Shown here piece after piece: positions 1 through 7,599 of a stretch of 34,310 bases of DNA. How positions within the stretch are numbered: position 1 is the first letter of the stretch; the number at the start of each line of letters is the position of its first letter. A model generated the notes under the pieces. It saw only the letters and a list, made by a program, of their open reading frames with translations. It was not told the origin of the DNA and did not search any database. Source of the DNA: Sandarakinorhabdus cyanobacteriorum (GTDB lineage: Bacteria; Pseudomonadota; Alphaproteobacteria; Sphingomonadales; Sphingomonadaceae); contig NZ_NOXT01000104.1 in the NCBI RefSeq assembly GCF_002251755.1, positions 1-34,310 of the forward strand, given 5' to 3'. A program made the translations under genes and the position numbers.

Positions 1-336
1 CACCCAAAGCCCTGCCGATCGAGCCGGTCAGGGCAGCGGCTCAGACGCAGCCGCATTCACCGGAACAGCAATGCTCAGGTTTGGTTGGAAGTCCAATGGA
101 TGTCAGGTTCGCGCTCCCATGCTGGCCGTTCGCGTCAGCTTTCAGCTCGGCCGAAAGCCGACGTTCCTGCTGCCGCGAGATTTGTCGATAATGCGCCCAT
201 AGTCGCCGGCAGTTGGATAGCCGCTGAATGTCCGGACATGGTGGATTCCGGCCCTGCTGCTTCCGGGCAGGAGGTTACCTTCAGGGCCGCTGGCCAAATC
301 AATTTTGGAGGCGAACCTTCAGGTCGGCAGTAGACG
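1..336. other. Non-coding left edge, no gene recognised
   Basis: This stretch lies downstream of the last gene of the long minus-strand operon. Short open frames exist on both strands, but none has a recognisable protein family, a good ribosome binding site or coupling to a neighbour. No clear hairpin followed by a T-tract was found, so the operon's terminator was not identified. The only small palindrome noted is TTGGAAGTCCAA around position 94. Confidence 0.5.
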
Positions 337-531
337 CTAGCGGCCTTGGCGAAGGGCAAGCGCAATCGCTTGCCGGAGCACCTCGGCATCTCCGATGTGG
401 TTGGCGAGGATGAGCAGCAGGCGGGCGTTGAGCGCGGCGCTGGCCTCGCCATCGAGGCCATCATGCATCGCGGTCAGCATGGTGAAGACCGCGTCCGGGT
501 CGGGCAGGTTGGGTTCGGTGACAAGCGGCAT
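337..531 (-). CDS. DUF2783 family small protein
   Basis: A 64-residue protein with no assigned function. Its central segment (about residues 22-50, containing GLDGEASAALNAR and ILANHIGD) matches what I recall of the DUF2783 family, whose members are often encoded directly after class A FAD monooxygenases. The start is the ATG at 531, which shares one base with the stop of the monooxygenase gene (TGATG), so translation is probably coupled. It may be a helper or stability partner of the monooxygenase, but that is inferred only from position. A longer in-frame start at 606 would overlap the upstream gene by 75 bases and adds an unconserved-looking arginine-rich leader, so it was rejected. This is the last gene of the operon. 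Confidence 0.75.
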   Translation of the reverse strand: MPLVTEPNLPDPDAVFTMLTAMHDGLDGEASAALNARLLLILANHIGDAEVLRQAIALALRQGR

Positions 532-2102
532 CAGGGCCCCCGGTTCATCGCTGTGGCCACCGCCCGGTGCACATCTGCCGCAGTGGCGGCGTGCCAACGC
601 GCGCACACGAGGCGATCGGGCCGTACCAGCACCGCACCGCCCACCGGCAAAGCATAGCGCTCAACGGCAATCGTGGCATGCTGAATATCAAGGCATCGCA
701 GATCGGGCAGGCCGGGATCGAACGGACCGTTGGACAGCAACGTGAACCCCTGACCGCAGTGCGCGAGAAGCCAGCCCGAACCCAAGGGCGCATCGATGGC
801 CGCGCAGCCGGGCGGCACGCCCTTGCTGCCCCAATCGTCCCGGTCGGGCGTGTTCAGGGCGCTGCCAACCAGCCGGGCGGGCGCGAACAGGCGGCCGCTG
901 TTGACCATGGCCCGGGCAAAGGCGGTGTCGTCCGCAAGGGCGAGCACGGCGTCGCGCAGACCGGTCGCGCCCGGGCTCCCGGGGCTGATGAAGTCGGTGG
1001 CGCGCGTCGAATGCCGGATATTCTCGTCCGCCGCGGCCACGGCCTCGTCGTTGTAGGTTTCGAGCAAGGCGCCGCCTGCCGTGCCACCGACCACGCGGTC
1101 GAGCTTCCAGGCCAGGTTGGCCACGTCGGCAAAGCCGCCGTTGCAGCCGCGCGCCCCAAAGGGCGAGACCAGGTGCGCGGCATCGCCAGCAAAGAGCACC
1201 CGGTCATGGACGAAACGGGCCATGCGCCGGCACTGGAACGCGTAGACCGAATACCAGACCCGGTCGTACGCGACGTGGGCGCCAAGCAGTCCACAAACCA
1301 GCGGATCGACGGCCTCGGGCCTGATGGCCGCCGCCCGATCGATGCCGGGACCAAGCTGGAAATCAAGACGCCAGACATCATCGGGCTGGCGGTGGAGCAA
1401 CGCAGTGCGCCCGGGATTGAAGGGCGGATCGAACCAGAACCAGCGTTCGCTTGGGAGGTCGGCCTTCAGCCGGATATCGGCAATCAGGAAATTGTCCTCG
1501 AACCCCCGGCCCTCGAAATCCAGCCCCATGCGCTGGCGGATCGTTGAGCGGCTGCCATCGCAGGCCACGACCCACGCCGCCCGCTGCGTATACGCCTGGC
1601 TGCCAACGTTGACCGTCAGCGTGACACCGTCCCCGCCCGGGGCAATGCCGGTGACCTCATGTCCCCAACGCAGCGCGACGTTGGGCAGCGCGTGCAGGCG
1701 CTCGACCAGCATCTCCTCGAGGAGATACTGCTGGAGATTGATGAAGGCCGGCATCTTCTGCTGCCGGACGGGCAAGAGGTCGAAGCTGTAGATGGGCGAT
1801 GCCTTGTCCTTCCAGAAGACCTTGCCGGTGTTCCAGGTCACGCCCCGGGCGACGGCCGCATCCCCAACGCCCAGCCGGTCCAGATACTCGAGCGAATGCT
1901 TGGCGTAGCAGATCGCCTTCGACCCGGCCGCAATAACGTCCAGCCGGTTGAGCACGACCACCCTGTGCCCCCGCTGGCCAAGGTCGATGGCCAGGGCGAG
2001 CCCCACCGGACCGCCGCCAACGATCACGATGGGGACGTCGCGGTCCTCCCGGCCTGGCAAGGGGGTCTGCCCGATCCCGCGCCACACCGGAATGCTGGTC
2101 AT
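531..2102 (-). CDS. Class A FAD-dependent aromatic monooxygenase
   Basis: About 523 residues, the usual size for the PheA/TfdB/MhpA group of single-component flavoprotein hydroxylases, which use FAD and NAD(P)H to hydroxylate phenolic rings. Visible motifs are the N-terminal dinucleotide-binding GGGPVG (about residue 30) with a beta-alpha-beta fold around it, the ACDGSRS motif (about 181-187) that contacts both FAD and NAD(P)H, and the LFAGDAAH motif (about 304-311) binding the FAD ribityl chain. The ATG at 2102 was preferred to the GTG one codon upstream, and AGGA precedes it. It lies 5 bases after the upstream metallo-hydrolase stop and overlaps the DUF2783 gene. The substrate cannot be read from sequence. 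A hydroxylated arylacetate or related phenol would fit the operon, for example a product of tyramine-type amines. Confidence 0.85.
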   Translation of the reverse strand: MTSIPVWRGIGQTPLPGREDRDVPIVIVGGGPVGLALAIDLGQRGHRVVVLNRLDVIAAGSKAICYAKHSLEYLDRLGVGDAAVARGVTWNTGKVFWKDKASPIYSFDLLPVRQQKMPAFINLQQYLLEEMLVERLHALPNVALRWGHEVTGIAPGGDGVTLTVNVGSQAYTQRAAWVVACDGSRSTIRQRMGLDFEGRGFEDNFLIADIRLKADLPSERWFWFDPPFNPGRTALLHRQPDDVWRLDFQLGPGIDRAAAIRPEAVDPLVCGLLGAHVAYDRVWYSVYAFQCRRMARFVHDRVLFAGDAAHLVSPFGARGCNGGFADVANLAWKLDRVVGGTAGGALLETYNDEAVAAADENIRHSTRATDFISPGSPGATGLRDAVLALADDTAFARAMVNSGRLFAPARLVGSALNTPDRDDWGSKGVPPGCAAIDAPLGSGWLLAHCGQGFTLLSNGPFDPGLPDLRCLDIQHATIAVERYALPVGGAVLVRPDRLVCARWHAATAADVHRAVATAMNRGP

Positions 2103-2107
2103 CACGC

Positions 2108-3067
2108 TCAGTCCTGCAGCTGCGCCCAGACGGCTCGGTCGAGCTCCATGGTCCAGATTTCGGGCCAGTCCTTGCCATCGAGCTCATCCCAGAGCCGCTT
2201 CACGTCAAAGGGCAGGCAATGCTCGAAGATGGGCCAGTGGCCGAACTTGGGCGCCAGCGCCGCGTGACAGGCGAGGAAGGCGTCCTTGAGGCTGCCGTTG
2301 CGGTCGCGCACCGCCTGGGTCTGATCGATCATGACCCGCAGGAACTCACGGGTCTGCGCAATCGCCTGGTCGCAGGCCTCCAGGCCCCTCGCCACCGCCC
2401 CGCGCCCGCCAATCAGCTGCGTCGCCCGGAAGGCCTGGACGCGATCGAGGGTGGCGCCGCTCCATTCACGGTGGAAGGCATCGCCCGTGTAGAGGGCAGC
2501 CTGCGCCTCGACGAGATCGCCGGCAAACAGCGTCTTGCTCCGCTCGTGCCACACCACGATGTCGCCGGCGGTGTGGCCACGACCACAGAAGACAAGGTCC
2601 AGGTGACCGCGGCGACCGCCCAGCTCGATCCGCATCGCCTGCTCGAAGGTCAGCGTCGGCCAGGTCAGCCCCGGGATCTCGTCGGGCTCCTTGAACAGGC
2701 GCGGCATGCGGCCAAACTCGCTGGCCCAGTCCTGCTGGCCGCGCTCGGCGATAAGTTGGCGTGTTGCCTCGCTGCTGACGATCACGTCGGCATCAAACGC
2801 GCTTGCGCCCAGCACGCGCACGGCGTGATAATGAGTGAGCACGAGGTAGCGCACGGGCTTGTCCGTGTGTTGCCGCAGCACGGCCAGCCAGTCCCGCGCC
2901 GCCGCCGGCGTGGCCCGCGCCTCGATGCACACCAGGAAGTCCTCGCCCTCGATGGCGCCGACATTGGGGTCGCCCTCGGCCGTGAAGGCGTAAATCCCGT
3001 CACCGAGGATTTCGAGGGTTTCCTTGCGGGGCGCAAGATCGGCAGATGAGGCAAAGGGCTTGGTCAC
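2108..3067 (-). CDS. MBL-fold hydrolase with altered metal motif
   Basis: A 319-residue cytoplasmic metallo-beta-lactamase-fold protein (no signal peptide). The strand that normally carries HxHxDH reads THYHAVRV (H79, H81, then V83 and R84), so the Asp and second His that bind the second metal are absent. The later ligands appear kept: H165 in GRGHTAGD and D184 in LFAGDL. I recall similar HYHAVRVLG proteins beside FAD monooxygenases and DUF2783 genes, so the change looks like a family trait and not damage. The start is a GTG at 3067 that overlaps the preceding stop (GTGA), with AGGA seven bases upstream. The reaction is unknown. A mononuclear metal hydrolase acting on a ring-oxidation product or thioester is possible. 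Confidence 0.75.
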   Translation of the reverse strand: MTKPFASSADLAPRKETLEILGDGIYAFTAEGDPNVGAIEGEDFLVCIEARATPAAARDWLAVLRQHTDKPVRYLVLTHYHAVRVLGASAFDADVIVSSEATRQLIAERGQQDWASEFGRMPRLFKEPDEIPGLTWPTLTFEQAMRIELGGRRGHLDLVFCGRGHTAGDIVVWHERSKTLFAGDLVEAQAALYTGDAFHREWSGATLDRVQAFRATQLIGGRGAVARGLEACDQAIAQTREFLRVMIDQTQAVRDRNGSLKDAFLACHAALAPKFGHWPIFEHCLPFDVKRLWDELDGKDWPEIWTMELDRAVWAQLQD

Positions 3068-3990
3068 GGCCGGTCCTGCGGGAGGTGGTTGATGAGGCTG
3101 TACTTCAGGAAGAAGTCGGCTTCCGCGTAGTCCGGGTAGAGGGCGGTTATGCGACGGGCCGCCTCCTCCCGGCTGCGCGCGCTGCGCACGATGACGAGAT
3201 AGTCATCGAAATAGCGGATCTGCGCATCCAGCATCTCGATGCCACCCGGATCGCCGTGCCCCGGATAGACGATGGGCTTGCGGGCCCCATAGGTTTGCCG
3301 GATCTTGACCAGTGCGGCCCGCCACGCCGTGACCCGGTCCAGCGTGATGTCATCGCCCATCCAGGGATGAACCTTGTTGTAGGCAAGGTCGGCCAGGAAC
3401 AGCGCGTTGATCGACGGGCAGTAGAGCGTGGCCATGTGCGGCGCTTCGGTGGCCTGATAATCCGTGGTCACCTGGCACTGGCCACCGCCATCAAAGCGCA
3501 GGGTTGATCCCTTCAGGAGGCCGATGGTCCGCTCGTAATCGAAACCACCGGGATTGCTGGGCGACTTGGGCCGCAAGGGCCGCTCCAGGGGCGTTTCCGC
3601 CTCGGTTGCGCCGCCCTGGTCCATGTAGACCGCATAGGCCTTCACGTCGCGGCGGATGGCCTCGTTCGCGACCCGGATGCGCGCGGCGGGATACTGGTCC
3701 CGGAACACGTGCATGCCCGTGAAATGATCGGTATGCCCGTGCGTGACGAACACCTGGGTCAGTGGCAACTTGAGCGCGCGGACGAGGTCGGCCAGCTTCT
3801 GGGCCTCGTAGCCCTTGCGCTGGACGTCGATGACCGTGAGCGTCTTGCCGTTCGAGATGATGAACGAGTTGACGGTGGCAAAGCCGCCTTTGTGGACGGT
3901 CACTTCGAGGTCTGCCGCCGCTGCCGGCGCACCAAGACCGGCCAGCGCAAACGCGGCGAGGAGGATCGGCCTACAGCGTCTTGAAATCAT
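3064..3990 (-). CDS. Exported MBL-fold metallo-hydrolase
   Basis: A 308-residue metallo-beta-lactamase-fold hydrolase with an N-terminal signal peptide (arginine-rich start, hydrophobic core, AAA cleavage region near residues 24-26), so it probably acts in the periplasm. The canonical HGHTDH motif is intact (about residues 84-89), unlike the next gene downstream. A further conserved segment near the C-terminus reads YPGHGDPGG. The ATG at 3990 was chosen over an upstream TTG at 4005. The ATG gives a normal signal peptide and overlaps the HD-domain gene's end by 20 bases. Its 3' end overlaps the next gene by four bases. The substrate is unknown; periplasmic relatives include hydrolases with very diverse substrates. 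Confidence 0.78.
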   Translation of the reverse strand: MISRRCRPILLAAFALAGLGAPAAAADLEVTVHKGGFATVNSFIISNGKTLTVIDVQRKGYEAQKLADLVRALKLPLTQVFVTHGHTDHFTGMHVFRDQYPAARIRVANEAIRRDVKAYAVYMDQGGATEAETPLERPLRPKSPSNPGGFDYERTIGLLKGSTLRFDGGGQCQVTTDYQATEAPHMATLYCPSINALFLADLAYNKVHPWMGDDITLDRVTAWRAALVKIRQTYGARKPIVYPGHGDPGGIEMLDAQIRYFDDYLVIVRSARSREEAARRITALYPDYAEADFFLKYSLINHLPQDRP

Positions 3991-4693
3991 CGGTTTGCGC
4001 CGCAAGGGTGCTCAGGTAGCGTTCAAGAAAGACGCGCCGTTCCGGCAGCATGGCCTTGCCTGCCGGCGACAGGATACGCGGCGGCACGGCCTGGAGAAAG
4101 GCCTGCAGTTGCCGAACCACGGCCGGTCCATCGGGGACCCCGCCGATGATCGTGCCGGTCAGGTCAACCGTGGCCGTGACCCGGGCAATCCCGATGGCCC
4201 CCAGCCAATCAAGGGAGTCGGCGTCATGGAAATAGAGGGCTTCGGGCCCGGCCGGCTCCCGGAAGAACATGTGGGTGCGCATCACGGCCTGGACCTTGGG
4301 GAGCTTTGCCATCGGAAAGCCGGTGTCGCGCAGCAGCCCTTCGGCCAACTCGACGGCCCGATCGGCGTGATCCACGTCCTTTTTCGCGTAGGCCGGGAAA
4401 GCGGCCGCATCATGCAAAAGCGCGGCCGCGAACAGGACGTCGTCGTCCACAACCGCCTTGTCCGCGGCCGCCAGCTGCAGGGAGAGGTTGTAGATCCGCA
4501 GGCTGTGGCTGTAGCCCCACGCCGGGTGCTTGAAGCTTGCCTGCGCGAACAGCTTCAGTTTCTCGCGCCAGGGCGCCGGCTGGGCGGCTGTCGCGGCCGC
4601 CGCGCCGGCAGTCTGGGCCAAGACGGGCGCGTGGCCGAGCGCGAGGTCGCCGGCCAAGAGCGTGGCGGTCAGCAACAGCACCTTGATCGTCAT
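3971..4693 (-). CDS. Exported HD-domain protein
   Basis: A 240-residue protein starting at the ATG at 4693, which overlaps the upstream stop as ATGA. Residues 1-27 look like a signal peptide (hydrophobic core ending near VLAQ). The rest carries HD-superfamily metal ligands: H63 in YSHSLRIYN, H94-D95 in ALLHDAAAF, H109, H141 and D159. HD proteins are usually cytoplasmic phosphohydrolases or hydratases (the cyanamide hydratase type has a similar HSLR...LLHD layout), so export is unusual. No nucleotide substrate is suggested by the surroundings; a hydrolytic or hydratase role on a catabolic intermediate is possible. An upstream extension to 4903 would lie inside the previous gene and was rejected. 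Confidence 0.72.
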   Translation of the reverse strand: MTIKVLLLTATLLAGDLALGHAPVLAQTAGAAAATAAQPAPWREKLKLFAQASFKHPAWGYSHSLRIYNLSLQLAAADKAVVDDDVLFAAALLHDAAAFPAYAKKDVDHADRAVELAEGLLRDTGFPMAKLPKVQAVMRTHMFFREPAGPEALYFHDADSLDWLGAIGIARVTATVDLTGTIIGGVPDGPAVVRQLQAFLQAVPPRILSPAGKAMLPERRVFLERYLSTLAAQTDDFKTL

Positions 4694-5799
4694 GCCAGCA
4701 GCTCCCGGGCAAGATCGTCCACCCATTGGTCCTGGAAGGCTTGCGCCCTGGGGCCGGGCTGCCAGAGGGAGAACATCTCCAGCTCCGGGTCTTCGACGCC
4801 CATGGTGGTACCGGCCAGCGCTTCGATCACGGCATGACCGCAGAACGGCACATAGGCCTCGGCATAACCCCCTTCGTGGATGACCGCCAAACGGCCCTGG
4901 CACAGCCGGTCCGCCGCACCCATCACCATCTGGGTCATCGCCCGATAGGTCTCGCTGTGCAGCATCATGCGCGCCAGCGGATCGACGGCGTTGGCATCAA
5001 GGCCGCTGGCCACCACGATCAGCTCCGGCTGGAACGCGTCGAGAGCGGGCAACACGATCCTTTCCATCGCGCGGATGTAGGTGGCATGGCCGGAGCCGGC
5101 CGGCAGCGGGATGTTGATGTTGGCGCCCAGCCCGTCACCGGCGCCGCGGTCGTCCGCACCACTGTACCCCGGCGGGAAGCAGCGATCCTGGTGGATCGAG
5201 ATGGTCAGCGTGTCGCCCCGCTCGTAATAGACGTGCTGCGTGCCATTGCCGTGATGCACGTCCCAATCGAGGATCGCCACCTTGCCCAGCCCATGCCGCG
5301 CGCGGGCCGCCTCGATCGCGATCGGGATGTTGCACAAGAGGCAGAAGCCCATCGGCATGTCGGGAAGGCAGTGGTGCCCGGCAGGACGGCAAAGGGCGTA
5401 GGCGTTGCGATACTGGCCGCTGATCACCCCATCAACGGCCGCGATGGCAAGGCCAGCCGAGATGCAGGCGATCTCAAAGCCACCCTTGCTGAACGGTGCC
5501 AACTGCCCGAGATCACCGCCGCCGGCGTCGCTGGTCGCCTTGAAGCGGTCGATGTATTCGGCCGGATGGATGCGCAGCAGGTCGTCCCGGGTGGCCGGGT
5601 CGGCCTTGGGCTGGACCAGGGCGTCGACCAGGCCGGACGCCTGCACGAGGTTGAGCACCCGGCGCTTGGAGTCCGGCGTGTCCGCGCCATAGGAACCGGT
5701 GGGTGGCTGCACCCACCGGTCCAGGGGAAAGTAGAGCGCCTGGACGCCCGTCGAGTGCCAGAAGCAGCGCTCGTTCTGAAAAAGAGCCGTTTGCGTCAT
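4690..5799 (-). CDS. Histone deacetylase-like amidohydrolase
   Basis: A 369-residue zinc-dependent deacetylase of the arginase/deacetylase fold, resembling bacterial class II histone-deacetylase-like and acetylpolyamine amidohydrolases. Visible active-site elements are the paired histidines in AGHHCLPD (H142, H143), the zinc ligands D180 and H182 in DWDVHHGNGT, the third ligand D268 in SGLDANAVDP, and the glycine-rich HEGGY loop near residue 317. Start choice: the ATG at 5799 has AAGGAG about ten bases upstream; a start at 5832 would overlap the upstream gene. The family removes acetyl or longer acyl groups from amines. Inside an amine-degrading operon, deacylation of an N-acylated arylethylamine or polyamine-like substrate is a reasonable inference. 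There is no signal peptide, so it acts in the cytoplasm. Confidence 0.87.
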   Translation of the reverse strand: MTQTALFQNERCFWHSTGVQALYFPLDRWVQPPTGSYGADTPDSKRRVLNLVQASGLVDALVQPKADPATRDDLLRIHPAEYIDRFKATSDAGGGDLGQLAPFSKGGFEIACISAGLAIAAVDGVISGQYRNAYALCRPAGHHCLPDMPMGFCLLCNIPIAIEAARARHGLGKVAILDWDVHHGNGTQHVYYERGDTLTISIHQDRCFPPGYSGADDRGAGDGLGANINIPLPAGSGHATYIRAMERIVLPALDAFQPELIVVASGLDANAVDPLARMMLHSETYRAMTQMVMGAADRLCQGRLAVIHEGGYAEAYVPFCGHAVIEALAGTTMGVEDPELEMFSLWQPGPRAQAFQDQWVDDLARELLA

Positions 5800-5806
5800 C
5801 GGGCGA

Positions 5807-7549
5807 TCACTCCTTGGAGCCTTGGGGCGCACGGCGCGCGAACACCCGCTCGCCCCGGATCCAGGTCTCGCGGGGCCGGATCAGGTGAAGGCTCGTGACC
5901 GCCACATCGAAGGGGTTGTCATCGAGGATGAGGAAATCGGCGGACTTGCCGGTCTCGATGGACCCGGCCTGCTTGACGATGCCGAGGTGCTTGGCGGCAT
6001 TGATTGTGAACATATCGATCGCCTGCGAGAGCGTTATGGCCTCGCCCAGCCCAAAGCTGCGTTCACTGCCGCCCGGATTGCGACGGGTGATGGCGGTCTC
6101 GATCCCGATCCAGGGGTCGGGCGTCGGCACCACGGCCCAGTCAGACCCGGCGATGACCAGCGCGTCATTGGCGAAGACGTCCTTGATCGGCCAGACCCGG
6201 TCGATGCGGGGTGGGCCGACAGCCGAGGTGATGTCGTCGTTGATCGGCTGGGGATCCCACAGGTAGGGCGACATCTCCACCGCGGCGTTGAGCGCCTTGA
6301 AGCGCGGCAGGTCCGCTTCGTCGACGAACGTCGAATGGCCGACATGATGGATGGGGCCGTTGGGGCCGTTGGCCTTGCGCGCGGCCTCGATGGCGTTGAG
6401 CGCCTCGCGCACCGACCGGTCGCCCGCCGCATGGAACATCACGACAATGCCCTGCTTGTCCCACTCAGTGACCAGCTTGCCCATCTGCGCCGGATCAAAC
6501 AGCAGCAGCCCGGTGGGCGGCGCGTTGGGCTGGCCGGCCTGGTACGGGGCGAGCATTGCGGCCGTGTGGCTCTCGGTCGGCACGCCGTCGGCGAACACCT
6601 TGATGCAATTGGGATCAAGGTTTCGGCGTGCGTAGCGGCCCCGTGCTGCCAACGTCTGCTCAAACGCCGGGTTGGGTCGGCCCGCTTCCGAGAACGCGAT
6701 GCAGCCACGCACGCGCTGCTTCAGCAATGCCTTGTCGGCCAGCGAGGCATAGACCTCGAGGTCGTCCCGGTAGACCATGGCGTCGACATGCCCGACCACG
6801 CCGTAGCCCGCGAGCATGGCGAGGTTCTGCTGCAATCGGCGGGCGGTCTCCGCCTGGGGTTGGGGCGGCAGCTTGCTCGTCACCAGCCGGCCCGCGGTCT
6901 CGCGCAGAATCCCGGTCGGTTTGCCGGCCGCGTCCCGCTCGATGATGCCACCTTCTGGGTTGGGCGTGTCCGCCGTGATTCCCGCCAGTTCCAGCGCCTT
7001 CGAATTGGCCCAGATGCTGTGGCCGCTGACGTCAAACAGCATCAGCGGATTGTTCGGCGACACCGCGTCCAACGTGGCAGCCGTTATGGGGGTGCCTTCC
7101 AGGAGCGAGGCCTGCCATTGCGCGCCCGTCACCCATTCCCCCGGCTTGGCCGCCTTCACGCAATCGGCGACAAGCGCGAGCAGGCGCTTGGCGTCTGCAT
7201 CCTGCGGAATCCGGCAGCGCCCCTCTCCGCCCTTGGCCTGCAGCACCGGATGGACATGCATGTCGTACAGGCCGGGAAGAACGGTCGCGCCTTTCAGGTC
7301 GATGACCCGGCTCGCCGTGCGCCGCCAGGCCGACGCCTGGGCGGGACCGCCAAGGCCCGCGATGCGCTCGCCCTCCACCCGCATCGCGCTGCGCCAACCG
7401 GTCGGGGTGTAGATCCGGCCGTTGACGAAGAGAACGCTGGCCTCGCGGCTGGTGCCGCCCTGCCCCGCCGCCCCGGCCGGCGAAGCGGCCAGGATGGCAA
7501 GGGCCGCCGCAGCGGCGGCCATCGTGCTGGTCAGGAAAGCGGATGTCAT
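5807..7549 (-). CDS. Exported amidohydrolase (YtcJ/amidohydrolase-3 type)
   Basis: A 580-residue metal-dependent hydrolase of the amidohydrolase superfamily with an alanine-rich signal peptide (residues 1-28), implying a periplasmic location. Motifs include HVH (H98, H100) in LYDMHVHP, the PTESHTAAML segment, FHAAGD, HHVGHSTF and the late AGSDW aspartate motif, followed by a family-typical C-terminal strand domain. The start at 7549 has AAAGGAG seven bases before it; the open frame to 7699 runs into the neighbouring receptor gene. This subfamily includes N-substituted formamide deformylase (NfdA), which releases arylalkylamines from their formamides. Release of a free amine for the TTQ dehydrogenase is therefore an attractive inference. 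A close paralogue lies at 9989-11740. Confidence 0.86.
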   Translation of the reverse strand: MTSAFLTSTMAAAAAALAILAASPAGAAGQGGTSREASVLFVNGRIYTPTGWRSAMRVEGERIAGLGGPAQASAWRRTASRVIDLKGATVLPGLYDMHVHPVLQAKGGEGRCRIPQDADAKRLLALVADCVKAAKPGEWVTGAQWQASLLEGTPITAATLDAVSPNNPLMLFDVSGHSIWANSKALELAGITADTPNPEGGIIERDAAGKPTGILRETAGRLVTSKLPPQPQAETARRLQQNLAMLAGYGVVGHVDAMVYRDDLEVYASLADKALLKQRVRGCIAFSEAGRPNPAFEQTLAARGRYARRNLDPNCIKVFADGVPTESHTAAMLAPYQAGQPNAPPTGLLLFDPAQMGKLVTEWDKQGIVVMFHAAGDRSVREALNAIEAARKANGPNGPIHHVGHSTFVDEADLPRFKALNAAVEMSPYLWDPQPINDDITSAVGPPRIDRVWPIKDVFANDALVIAGSDWAVVPTPDPWIGIETAITRRNPGGSERSFGLGEAITLSQAIDMFTINAAKHLGIVKQAGSIETGKSADFLILDDNPFDVAVTSLHLIRPRETWIRGERVFARRAPQGSKE

Positions 7550-7599
7550 GTGCAGCTCCTTTCCACCGATGGACCGCTCGGCGACCCAGCGACGACCGT

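Noticed and set aside
567-1547. Long open frame on the plus strand opposite the FAD monooxygenase
   Set aside because: High-GC shadow frame without family motifs or ribosome binding site; the minus-strand protein has clear FAD motifs.
2108-3067. Pseudogene call because of the altered metal motif
   Set aside because: The frame is complete, coupled to both neighbours and retains later ligands; similar HYHAVR proteins are recalled from other bacteria.
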